Source: CAWCXF01 sp963799455
GTDB taxonomy: Bacteria; Pseudomonadota; Alphaproteobacteria; Rhodobacterales; Rhodobacteraceae
Length of the DNA: 64,000 nucleotides
NCBI GenBank assembly: GCA_963799455.1
Contig: CAWCXF010000005.1
Span: 186,001 to 250,000 of the forward strand
Direction: 5' to 3'
A program made the translations under genes and the position numbers. The notes beneath the pieces are model-generated. The model was not told where the DNA came from and ran no database searches. It worked only from the letters and a program-made list of their open reading frames with translations. Below are positions 52,252-60,356 of the stretch, piece by piece. The stretch's first letter is position 1; each line of letters begins with the position of its first letter.

Positions 52252-53663
52252 GCGCCCGCCGCGAGCCGCCCGGCGGCCCCGACGCGACGGCCGCCGAAAG
52301 GCCGGCGACGGGCGCCGCGAGCCCCGTCGCGGGCGCGCGCCCCGAGGGGCGGGGGCGCGCCGGAGGGCCGGCCGTGGATCCCGAAGGCGGCGGGGCCGCC
52401 CGCCGCCGCCCCCGCGGTCCCGCGCAGGCGAGCCGGCCCTCGCCGTCCCCCGGCCCCGCGCCGCTCCCGGCGCCTTGGCTCCAGGTCGTGGGCATCGGCG
52501 AGGACGGGACGGCCGGCCTCGCGCCCGCCGCCCGCGCCGCGCTCGAGGCGGCCGAGGTGATCGTCGGCGGCGACCGCCATCACCGGCTGTCGGACGCCGT
52601 GACGGCCGAGCGCGTCGCCTGGCCGCACCCGTTCGACGCGCTGATCGACCGCTTGCGCGCGATGCGCGGCCGGCGCGTGGTGGTGCTCGCCACCGGCGAT
52701 CCGCTGTGGTTCTCGGTCGGCGCGCGGATCGCGCGCGCGCTCGGGCCGGGCGCCGTCGCCTTCCACCCGCAGCTCAGCGCCTTCCAGCTCGCCGCCTGCC
52801 GGATGGGCTGGTCGCTCGCCGATGTCGAGACGCTGACCGCCCATGGCCGCCCCGCGGAGGGGATCGTGCCCTCCGTGGCGCCCGGCCGCCGGCTGCTGAT
52901 CCTCGCCGCGGGCGCGCGGACGCCGCGCGAGGTCGCGCGCCTGCTGACCGAGCGCGGCTACGGGGCGAGCGCCATGACCGCGCTCTCGGCCATGGGCGGG
53001 CCGCGCGAGGCGCGCGTGGACGGCGCCGCCGAAGGGTGGGGCGCGCAGGTGCCCGACTTCCACACGCTGGCCGTCGAGTGCGTGGCGGGGCCGGGCGCCG
53101 TGGTCCATGGGGCGACCGGGCTGCCGGACCGCACCTTCGTCCATGACGGCACCATGACCAAGGCCGAGGTCCGGGCGGTGACGCTGGCCCGGCTGATGCC
53201 GATGCGCGGCGCGCTGCTGTGGGACGTGGGCCTGGGCTGCGGGTCGGTGGCCGTCGAGTGGATGCGCGCCGCGCGCGACGCCCGCGCCGTGGGGGTCGAG
53301 CCGCGCGCCGACCGCCGCGCGATGGCCGCCGCCAACGCCCAGGCGCTCGGCGCGCCGCGCCTGGAGATCCGGGAGGGCCGGGCGCCCGAGGCGCTGGAGG
53401 GGCTGGCCCCGCCCGACGCCGTGTTCGTGGGCGGCGGCCTGACGGAGGAGGTGGCGCTGAGCTGCTGGCAGGCGCTGCGCCCGTTCGGCCGGCTCGTCGC
53501 CAACGCCGTGACCCTGGAGGGCGAGGCGCGGCTCGCGGCGCTGCACGAGCGCTTGGGCGGGGAGCTGGTGCGCCTGGCGGTCTCGCGCGCCGAGCCCGTC
53601 GGTGGGAAGCGCGGCTGGCGCCCGTTCATGCCGGTCACGCAGTGGTCGGCGATCAAGCGATGA
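52248..53663 (+). CDS. cobL: Precorrin-6Y methyltransferase/decarboxylase CobL (CbiET)
   Basis: 471 residues. Bifunctional: methylates C-5 and C-15 and decarboxylates. The first 78 residues are a Pro/Gly/Arg-rich extension. Then the CbiE domain (VVGIGEDGTAGL, VVLATGDPLWFSVGARIAR) and the CbiT domain (FVHDGTMTKAEVRAVTLARL, LLWDVGLGCGSVAVEWMRAA SAM motif). GTG 52248 start overlaps the upstream stop (GTGA). Normal CobL is about 400 residues, so the N-terminus is extra; a later start is possible. Confidence 0.92.
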   Translation: MSARREPPGGPDATAAERPATGAASPVAGARPEGRGRAGGPAVDPEGGGAARRRPRGPAQASRPSPSPGPAPLPAPWLQVVGIGEDGTAGLAPAARAALEAAEVIVGGDRHHRLSDAVTAERVAWPHPFDALIDRLRAMRGRRVVVLATGDPLWFSVGARIARALGPGAVAFHPQLSAFQLAACRMGWSLADVETLTAHGRPAEGIVPSVAPGRRLLILAAGARTPREVARLLTERGYGASAMTALSAMGGPREARVDGAAEGWGAQVPDFHTLAVECVAGPGAVVHGATGLPDRTFVHDGTMTKAEVRAVTLARLMPMRGALLWDVGLGCGSVAVEWMRAARDARAVGVEPRADRRAMAAANAQALGAPRLEIREGRAPEALEGLAPPDAVFVGGGLTEEVALSCWQALRPFGRLVANAVTLEGEARLAALHERLGGELVRLAVSRAEPVGGKRGWRPFMPVTQWSAIKR

Positions 53664-54409
53664 CCCCCGAACGCGGGGGCCCGCGCCCCGAACGCGGGGG
53701 TCCGGGGGCACGCGTGCCCCCGGGATCCTACACCTTGCACGGCGTCGGCGTCGGCCCCGGCGACCCCGACCTGATGACCGTCCGCGCGAGGCGGCTCATC
53801 GAGGGCGCGCGCGTGGTGGCCTACCCCGCGCCCGAGGGCCGCGAGAGCCTCGCGCGGTCGATCGCCGCGCCGTTCCTGCGCGAGGATGCCGAGGAGATCG
53901 TGGTGGCGCTGCCCATGACCCGGGAGCGCGCGCCGGCGCAGGCCGCCTACGACCGAGGGGCCGCGCGGATCGCCGAGGCGCTGCGCGCGGCCGACGTGGT
54001 GTGCCTGTGCGAGGGCGACCCGATGCTCTACGGCTCGTTCATGTATCTCGCGGCCCGGCTGGGGCGCGCGCACCGGGTGGTCGTCACGCCCGGGGTCAGC
54101 GCGCTCGGCGCCTGCGCCGCGGCGGCGCTCTTGCCCTTGGCCGCGCGCGACCAGCCGCTCGCCGTGCTCCCCGCGAGCCTGCCCGAGGACGAGATCGCGC
54201 GGCGCGCCGAAGGGGCGGGCGTGGCGGTCATGAAGCTCGGGCGGCACGTGGCCAAGGTGCGACGGGCGCTCGTGGCGGCGGGGCTGGAGGGCACCTATGT
54301 CGAGCGCGCCACGACGGGGGGGGAGCGGGTGATGCCCCTGGCCGAGGCGCCCGATCCCGCGCCCTACTTCTCGATGGCGCTCGCGGCGCGGGCCGATCCG
54401 TGGCTGTGA
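53660..54409 (+). CDS. cobI: Precorrin-2 C20-methyltransferase CobI/CbiL
   Basis: 249 residues. SAM-dependent tetrapyrrole methylase: LHGVGVGPGDPDLMTVRARR, VVCLCEGDPMLYGSFMYLA and VTPGVSALGACAA. The ATG at 53660 overlaps the cobL stop (ATGA). The first 23 residues are read from a palindromic element (copy at 53690), so they are not part of the usual domain, which begins at YTLHG. An alternative GTG in this segment cannot be excluded. Confidence 0.94.
   Translation: MTPERGGPRPERGGPGARVPPGSYTLHGVGVGPGDPDLMTVRARRLIEGARVVAYPAPEGRESLARSIAAPFLREDAEEIVVALPMTRERAPAQAAYDRGAARIAEALRAADVVCLCEGDPMLYGSFMYLAARLGRAHRVVVTPGVSALGACAAAALLPLAARDQPLAVLPASLPEDEIARRAEGAGVAVMKLGRHVAKVRRALVAAGLEGTYVERATTGGERVMPLAEAPDPAPYFSMALAARADPWL
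53690..53723 (+). repeat. Dispersed palindromic element, copy 2
   Basis: Short copy with the exact core GGGGGCACGCGTGCCCCC (53704-53721), preceded by CGGGGGTCC. It lies inside the 5' part of cobI and is translated as GGPGARVPPG. Confidence 0.85.
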
Positions 54410-54419
54410 GGCCGGGGCT

Positions 54420-56567
54420 GTGAGGCCGGTGGTGGTCGTCCTGGCGCCTTCGGGCGAGGCCGTGGCGCGGCGCGTCGCGCGCGCCTTGGGCGCGGCGCTG
54501 CACGGGCGCGAGGGGCGGGTCGCGGGGGAGGTGGCGTTCGCCGAGACGACGGCCCATGTCCGCGACCTCTTCGCGGCCGGCGTGCCGATCGTGGGGGTCT
54601 GCGCGGCGGGCGTGCTGATCCGGGCCCTGGCGCCGCTGCTCGCGGACAAGCGCGCCGAGCCGCCGGTGGTGGCGGTGGCCGAGGACGGCTCCTGCGCCGT
54701 GCCGCTCCTGGGCGGGCACCGCGGCGCCAACGCGCTCGCGCGCGCCGTGGCCGAGGCGCTGGGGGGCGTGGCGGCGGTGACGACGGCGGGGGATCTGGCG
54801 CTCGGCGCGGCGCTCGACGCGCCGCCCGAGGGCTGGCGGCTCGCCAACCCGCAGGACGCGGGCGCCGCGATGGCCCTGGCCCTCGCCGGCGGGCTGCGGG
54901 TGGAGGGCGGCGCGCGCCCCGTGGGCGGCGCTCCCCCCGCGGGCCCCGTGCTTCCCGCGGGCCCCGTGCCTCCCACGGATGCCGCGGCCCCTGCGGGTCA
55001 CGCGCCGCCCATCGTCGGCGCCGCGCTTGCGATGGAGGACGGGCCCTGGAAGGGCGACCTGCCCTCCGCGCTCCCCGAGGGCGGCACGCGCGGCGAGGGC
55101 AGCCCGTCCAGGAGGGAGATCCTGCCTTCGGAGGGCGGTCCTCCCTCGAACGGCGCGTCCCGCGGCGCCATGCCGCCCGCGGGCGGCCCTCCCTCCTCCC
55201 CCGGCGCCGCGTCCGTCGAGGACGGCGGATCCTTCGAGGGCCGGATCCCGTTCGACGTGCCGACGCGCCCCGACGGCGCCGTGGCGCTGGTCGGGACCGA
55301 GGCGCCCGCGGCGGGCGGGCGGGGGCGGCTGGTCTACCACCCGCGGCGCCACGTGCTGGGGCTGGGCTGCGCGCGCGGCGCCGATCCGGAGGCGCTCTGG
55401 GCGCTCGCCCTGCGCGTGCTGGCCGAGGCGGGGGTCGCGCCGGGCGCGATCGCCGCCGTCGCCACCATCGCGCTCAAGGCCGACGAGCCCGCGATCGCGC
55501 AGGCCGCGCGGCGGCTCGCGGCGCCGCTGCGGCTCTTCGAGGCCGAGGCGCTCGAGGCCGAGACGCCGCGGCTCGCCAACCCCTCCGCGCGCGTCTTCGC
55601 CGAGGTCGGCGCGCACGGCGTCGCCGAGGCCGCCGCGCTGGCCTGCGCGGGGCCTCAGGCGACGCTCGTGGTGGCCAAGCGCAAGACCCATGAGGCGACC
55701 TGCGCGCTGGCTCGGGCTCCGCGGCCCGTGACGGCGCCGGGCGGCAGGCCCCGCGGGCGGCTCACGGTGGTCGGCATCGGGCCGGGGCGGGCCGACTGGC
55801 GCACGCCCGAGGCCTCGCGCGCCGTGGCGGCGGCCGACGAGATCGTCGGCTACGGGCTCTACATCGACCTGCTGGGGCCGCTCGCGGCGGGCAAGGCGCG
55901 CGCCGACTTCCCCTTGGGCGGCGAGGAGGCGCGCTGCCGCCACGCGCTGGAGCGAGCGGGCGAGGGGCTCGACGTGGCGCTCGTGTGCTCGGGCGACGCG
56001 GGCGTCTACGCCATGGCCTCGCTCGTGTTCGAGCTGATCGACCGGGGCGCGGTCTCGGACGCGGCGAGGCGCGCGCAGGTCGTCGTCGCGCCCGGCGTCT
56101 CGGCGATGCAGGCGGCCGCCGCGCGCGCAGGCGCGCCGCTCGGGCACGACTTCTGCGCGATCTCGCTGTCGGACCTGCTGACCCCGCGCGAGGACATCCT
56201 GCGCCGCGTGCGCGCGGCCGCCGAGGGCGACTTCGCGGTGGCGTTCTACAACCCGGTCTCGAAGCGCCGACGGACGCTCCTGGCCGAGGCGCGCGACATC
56301 CTGCTCGCGCGCCGGCCGGTGGACACGCCGGTGGTGCTCGCGGCCTCGCTGGGACGGCCGGAGGAGGCGGTGCGCCACGTCCGCCTCGCGGATCTGGAGA
56401 CGGACGACGTGGACATGCTGACGCTGGTGATCGTGGGGTCGTCGCGGACGCGGCGGGTGGGGGATTGGTGCTACACGCCCAGGGGATACGGGGACCGGGG
56501 GGCCAGCCCGCCCAAGCCCCCCGCTCGGAAGGGGCGCTCGCGCCCCCTCCGAGACCTCCCCCGATGA
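54420..56567 (+). CDS. cobJ: Fused CbiG - precorrin-3B C17-methyltransferase CobJ
   Basis: 715 residues. Residues 1-150 are the N-terminal CbiG domain (FAAGVPIVGVCAAGVLIRAL, VAEDGSCAVPLLGGHRGANA); about 160-285 is a Pro/Gly-rich insert; 290-420 the C-terminal CbiG/CobE domain (LGLGCARGADPEALWALALR, ALKADEPAIAQAARRL); 440-715 the CobJ methylase (VVGIGPGRADWRTPEA, VALVCSGDAGVYAMASLVFE, VAFYNPVSKRRRTLLAEARD). CbiG opens the ring lactone in the cobalt-early route, which fits the CbiX upstream. Start GTG 54420; a 14-bp tandem duplication lies at the cobI junction. Confidence 0.93.
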   Translation: MRPVVVVLAPSGEAVARRVARALGAALHGREGRVAGEVAFAETTAHVRDLFAAGVPIVGVCAAGVLIRALAPLLADKRAEPPVVAVAEDGSCAVPLLGGHRGANALARAVAEALGGVAAVTTAGDLALGAALDAPPEGWRLANPQDAGAAMALALAGGLRVEGGARPVGGAPPAGPVLPAGPVPPTDAAAPAGHAPPIVGAALAMEDGPWKGDLPSALPEGGTRGEGSPSRREILPSEGGPPSNGASRGAMPPAGGPPSSPGAASVEDGGSFEGRIPFDVPTRPDGAVALVGTEAPAAGGRGRLVYHPRRHVLGLGCARGADPEALWALALRVLAEAGVAPGAIAAVATIALKADEPAIAQAARRLAAPLRLFEAEALEAETPRLANPSARVFAEVGAHGVAEAAALACAGPQATLVVAKRKTHEATCALARAPRPVTAPGGRPRGRLTVVGIGPGRADWRTPEASRAVAAADEIVGYGLYIDLLGPLAAGKARADFPLGGEEARCRHALERAGEGLDVALVCSGDAGVYAMASLVFELIDRGAVSDAARRAQVVVAPGVSAMQAAAARAGAPLGHDFCAISLSDLLTPREDILRRVRAAAEGDFAVAFYNPVSKRRRTLLAEARDILLARRPVDTPVVLAASLGRPEEAVRHVRLADLETDDVDMLTLVIVGSSRTRRVGDWCYTPRGYGDRGASPPKPPARKGRSRPLRDLPR

Positions 56568-57352
56568 GCGTCCACTTCATCGGCGCGGGGCCCGGCGACC
56601 CCGAGTTGCTGACGCTGCGCGCAGCGAGGCTGATCGCGGCGTGCCCGGTGTGCCTCTATGCGGGCTCGCTGGTGCCGCGCGAGGTCGTCGCGCGCGCGCC
56701 CCAGGGCGCGCGGGTGCTCGACACGGCGTCGATGACGCTCGACGAGACGCATGGCGAGATCCGGGCCGCGCACGCTCGGGGCCTCGACGTGGCGCGGGTG
56801 CATTCGGGCGACCCCTCGCTCTACGGGGCGATCGCGGAGCAGATCCGGCGGCTCAGGGCCGACGCCATCCCCTACGACATCACGCCGGGCGTGCCGGCCT
56901 ACGCGGCGGCCGCCGCCGCGCTCGGGCAGGAGCTGACCGTGCCCGGCGTGGCGCAGTCGGTGGTGCTGACGCGGATGGCGATGAAGTCCACCGCGATGCC
57001 GTCGGGCGAGACGCTGGAGGCGTTCGCCGCGAGCGGCGCCACGCTCGCCATCCATCTCGGCGTGCGTGCTCTGCGCGACATCGAGCGGCGGCTGGTGCCG
57101 TTCTACGGCGCCGACTGCCCGGTGGTGGTGGCCTACCGCGTCGGCTGGCCGGACCAGGCGCTGCTGCGCGGCACTCTGGGCACGATCCACGCGATGGTGC
57201 GCGAGGCCAAGATCACGCGCACCGCGCTGGTGCTCCTCGGCCCCGCGCTCGGTGACGTGGAGTTCGAGGACAGCGCGCTCTACAGCGCCGAGCACGTCCA
57301 CGTTCTGCGCCCGCGGGGGTCTGGGGGCACGCGTGCCCCCAGCGGGGGCTAG
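56564..57352 (+). CDS. cobM: Precorrin-4 C11-methyltransferase CobM/CbiF
   Basis: 262 residues. Motifs of the methylase: VHFIGAGPGDPELLTLRAARL, CPVCLYAGSLVPREVV, VARVHSGDPSLYGAIAEQIRRL, ITPGVPAYAAAAAAL. ATG 56564 overlaps the upstream stop (ATGA). The C-terminal GSGGTRAPSGG is encoded by a palindromic element. Last gene of the operon. Confidence 0.95.
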   Translation: MSVHFIGAGPGDPELLTLRAARLIAACPVCLYAGSLVPREVVARAPQGARVLDTASMTLDETHGEIRAAHARGLDVARVHSGDPSLYGAIAEQIRRLRADAIPYDITPGVPAYAAAAAALGQELTVPGVAQSVVLTRMAMKSTAMPSGETLEAFAASGATLAIHLGVRALRDIERRLVPFYGADCPVVVAYRVGWPDQALLRGTLGTIHAMVREAKITRTALVLLGPALGDVEFEDSALYSAEHVHVLRPRGSGGTRAPSGG

Positions 57353-57365
57353 GGGGCGGAGCCCC
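57313..57365 (+). repeat. Dispersed palindromic element, copy 3
   Basis: Full-length copy: core GGGGGCACGCGTGCCCCC (57323-57340), then GCGGGGGCTAGGGGGCGGAG. It spans the cobM stop (57350-57352) and ends right at the converging PatB stop, so it could also end both transcripts. Confidence 0.88.
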
Positions 57366-58535
57366 TTACTGGAGATCGCCGAAGGCCGAGGCGAGCCGCG
57401 CGGCCGCGTCCTCCACGACGGCCCGAGGCGCCGCGATGTTGAACCGCAGGAAGCTCTCGCCCCCTCGTCCGAAGCTGGGCCCGTGGTTGACCGCGATGCG
57501 GGCGCCCTTCTCGACGCGGGCGGTGAACTCCTCGCGCGACATGCCGGTCCCATCGAAGTCCACCCAGGCGAGGTAGGTGGCCTCCAGCGCCATCGAGCGC
57601 ACGCCCGGGATGGCGTTCACGGCGGCGTCGAACGCCTGCCGGTTGCCGTCGAGGTAGCCCACGAGCCGATCGACCCAGGCCGCGCCCTCGGGCGAGTAGG
57701 CCGCCGTCGCCATGTGCAGGCCGAACGAGTTCGGGCTCATGCCCATCGCGCTCATGCGCGCGGCGAAGCGCGCGCGCAGGCCCTCGTCGGCGATGACGAC
57801 GTTGCCGACATGGGCGCCCGCGATGTTGAAGGTCTTGGTGGTGGCCGTCATCGTGACGAGCCGGTCCTCCACCCCCTCGACGTGCGCCATGGGGGTGTGC
57901 GTGTGCCCCGGCATCACGAGGTCGTGGTGGATTTCGTCCGACACCAGCACGAGGTCGTGGCGCCGGGCGAAGTCGGCCACGCCGCGCAGCTCCTCCGGCG
58001 TCCAGACCCGGCCGCCGGGGTTGTGGGGCGAGCACAGGATCATCATGCGCTCGGAGCCCGTCATCGCGGCGTCCCAGGCGTCGAAGTCCATCTCGTAGCG
58101 GCCGCCCCTGAGCGCGAGCGGCATCTCGACCACGGCGCGGCCGGCGGCGCGGATCACGCGGGCGAAGGCGTGGTAGACGGGCGTGGTCAGCACGACGCCG
58201 TCGCCGGGGCTCGTGTAGGCGTCCACGCACATCGCGGTGCCGTTGACGAGGCCGTGGGTGGTGAAGATCCACGGATCCTCGACGCGCCAGCCGTGGCGCT
58301 CGGCCATCCACCAGCGGATCGCGGCGCGGTAGCGGCCGTCGTCGCCGAAGTAGCCGTAGACGCCGTGGTCCACCATGCGGCGGAGCGCGTCCTGGATCGC
58401 CTCGGGCGGGCGGAACTCCATGTCGGCGACCCACATGGCGATCCCGTCCTCGGGCGAGACACCGTAGAGGGGCTCCATCATGTCCCACTTCACGCAGTGG
58501 GTGCCGCGGCGGTCGATGATCTCGTCGAAGCTCAT
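57366..58535 (-). CDS. patB: PatB/MalY-type PLP-dependent C-S lyase
   Basis: 389 residues. Fold-type I aminotransferase family with beta-C-S lyase activity (cystathionine to homocysteine, or similar). Motifs: RRGTHCVKWDMMEPLYGV, MWVADMEFRPPEAIQ, LCSPHNPGGRVWT, DLVLVSDEIHHDLV, and TATTKTFNIAGAHVGNVV with the PLP lysine. ATG 58535 matches the standard N-terminus MSFDEIIDRR. Converges with cobM. Confidence 0.92.
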   Translation of the reverse strand: MSFDEIIDRRGTHCVKWDMMEPLYGVSPEDGIAMWVADMEFRPPEAIQDALRRMVDHGVYGYFGDDGRYRAAIRWWMAERHGWRVEDPWIFTTHGLVNGTAMCVDAYTSPGDGVVLTTPVYHAFARVIRAAGRAVVEMPLALRGGRYEMDFDAWDAAMTGSERMMILCSPHNPGGRVWTPEELRGVADFARRHDLVLVSDEIHHDLVMPGHTHTPMAHVEGVEDRLVTMTATTKTFNIAGAHVGNVVIADEGLRARFAARMSAMGMSPNSFGLHMATAAYSPEGAAWVDRLVGYLDGNRQAFDAAVNAIPGVRSMALEATYLAWVDFDGTGMSREEFTARVEKGARIAVNHGPSFGRGGESFLRFNIAAPRAVVEDAAARLASAFGDLQ

Positions 58536-58570
58536 GGGGGCGCAAGCTAGCCGCCTGGCCTGCCGCCACA

Positions 58571-58615
58571 AGGGGGCTCCGCCGGCCGGGGGCACGCGTG
58601 CCCCCGGACCCCCAC
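58571..58615 (-). repeat. Dispersed palindromic element, copy 4
   Basis: Reverse-oriented copy; core GGGGGCACGCGTGCCCCC (58588-58605) with a shortened middle, AGGGGGCTCC at one end and GGACCCCCAC at the other. It lies between the diverging patB and def starts. Confidence 0.85.
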
Positions 58616-58658
58616 ATGCGATTGCGCGCCCCCGAACGCGGCACTAAATGCGCGGGCC

Positions 58659-59189
58659 ATGATCCGGCCGATCCTCATCCATCCCGACCCACGGCTGAAG
58701 CGGCCGGCGGACCGCGTGGGCCGGCCGGACGCGCGCATCCGCAGGCTCGCGGACGACATGCTCCAGACGATGTACGAGGCGCCGGGCATCGGGCTCGCGG
58801 CGCCCCAGCTCGGCGAGGGGGTGCGGCTCCTCGTCATGGACTGCGTCAAGGAGGAGGGGGCCGAGCCGCGGCCGATGGCGCTGGTCGATCCCGAGGTCGT
58901 CTGGACCTCCGAGGCGACCTCGATCTACGACGAGGGGTGCCTGTCGGTGCCCGAGCAGTATGCCGAGGTCGAGCGGCCTGCGCGCGTCGCGGTGCGCTGG
59001 ACCGACCTCGACGGGGCCGCGCGGGAGGAGACCTTCGGGGATCTCTGGGCGACCTGCGTGCAGCACGAGATCGACCACCTGAACGGCATCCTGTTCATCG
59101 ACCACCTGACCTCGCTCAAGCGGCAGATGATCACGCGCAAGATGGTCAAGCTGAAGCGCGAGCGGGAGCGCGAGAAGGCGCGTGGGTAG
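58659..59189 (+). CDS. def: Peptide deformylase
   Basis: 176 residues. Removes the formyl group from nascent chains. Motif 1 GIGLAAPQ (43-50), motif 2 EGCLSVP with metal-ligand Cys94, motif 3 QHEIDHLNG with His136, Glu137 and His140. Lys/Arg-rich C-terminus as usual. Leads a def, def-like, fmt series. Confidence 0.97.
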   Translation: MIRPILIHPDPRLKRPADRVGRPDARIRRLADDMLQTMYEAPGIGLAAPQLGEGVRLLVMDCVKEEGAEPRPMALVDPEVVWTSEATSIYDEGCLSVPEQYAEVERPARVAVRWTDLDGAAREETFGDLWATCVQHEIDHLNGILFIDHLTSLKRQMITRKMVKLKREREREKARG

Positions 59190-59557
59190 GGCGAGCGCGG
59201 GCCCGCTTCGGGCCGCGGGCCTCGGTCGGGCGGGAACGACCGACGCCTTGCGGGGCGCACGCGCCCGTCGCCGCGGCGCGGGCTCGGGGCGCGGATGGGC
59301 GTGGGAGCGAGCCTCGGGCGGGCCATGCGGGCAGGCGCGATCCGCGCGCCTCGGGCCGCTCCGCGGAGCCTCGGCGCGCGGGAGGCGGCCGTGACCGCCA
59401 TCGCCCGCGTGGCGCCCTCGCGGCGGGACGGCGAGCGGGGTCTCGGATGGGCGTCGGACGGCTCGCGCGGCCCTCGGATCGAGGCCGCCCACCGGCGTGC
59501 CCTCCTCCCCTCGGGGCCGATCCGTGGCGCGATGGGGCCGGACGCCGGGAGCCGCGC
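59190..59557. other. Intergenic region between the two deformylase genes
   Basis: 368 bases without a recognisable gene; open frames are Arg/Gly/Ala-rich noise. The related genes usually lie closer together. Confidence 0.45.
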
Positions 59558-60058
59558 GTGATCCGGCCGATCCTGCGCCATCCCCATCCGCTCCTGCGGG
59601 TGCGCTGCGAGCCGGTGGGCGCGGTGACGGACGCGTTGCGCGCGCTCGCCGCCGACCTGCTCGAGACGATGTACGACGCGCCCGGGCGCGGGCTCGCGGC
59701 GCCGCAGGTGGGGGTGCCCTCGCGGCTCTTCGTGGCGGATGTCTCGTGGCGCGAGGGGGCGCCCGAGCCGATGGCCTTCGTGGACCCCGAGGTCGTCGCA
59801 GCCTGTGCGGAGGAGGTCGTGGGCGTCGAGGCCTGCCTGTCGATCCCCGGCCGGCCGATGCGCATGGCGCGCCCGGCCTGGGTGGATCTGCGCTGGACCG
59901 ACCTCGACGGCACGCGGCGCGAGGGCCGGTTCGAGGGTGCCTGGGGCGTCTGCGTCCAGCACGAGATGGACCATCTCGACGGGGTGCTGATCCTCGATCG
60001 GGGCGAGCCGGTGGAGCCGCCGGACGACGCCGCGTCCGGCCCCGAAGCCGCCCGGTGA
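59558..60058 (+). CDS. Second peptide deformylase (variant motifs)
   Basis: 166 residues from GTG 59558, the same MIRPILxHPxP start as its neighbour. Motif 1 is GRGLAAPQ, motif 2 EACLSIP (Cys93) and motif 3 QHEMDHLDG (His135, Glu136, His139). All metal and catalytic residues are kept, but Gly to Ala in EGCLS and Ile to Arg in GIGLAAPQ are non-standard, so activity or substrate may differ. A duplicate of def; paired deformylases are common in this group. Confidence 0.92.
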   Translation: MIRPILRHPHPLLRVRCEPVGAVTDALRALAADLLETMYDAPGRGLAAPQVGVPSRLFVADVSWREGAPEPMAFVDPEVVAACAEEVVGVEACLSIPGRPMRMARPAWVDLRWTDLDGTRREGRFEGAWGVCVQHEMDHLDGVLILDRGEPVEPPDDAASGPEAAR

Positions 60059-60356
60059 GGGCAGGCCCCGCGCCCGCGGGCCGTCGCGCGGCGGCCCTCG
60101 CCTCCGGGCCGCTGGCCGATCCCGCGCCGATCCGCGCGTGCGTCCCCGCGAGCGCCGGGCCGCGCCGCCGGAGGCCCTGCGGCGGGGAGGGGGGGGCCGA
60201 CGGGCCCGGCCCGTCGCCCGTCGCTCCGCGCCCTCTCGCCTCCTCGCGCGCCGACTCGGCGCGCCGTCGGACGCCGGGAGGGGGCCGGTCCCTTCCTCCG
60301 CCCGCCCGAGCGCCCCGCCGGGCGCCGCCGCGCGCGGGGATGGGCGGGGCGCGCTC

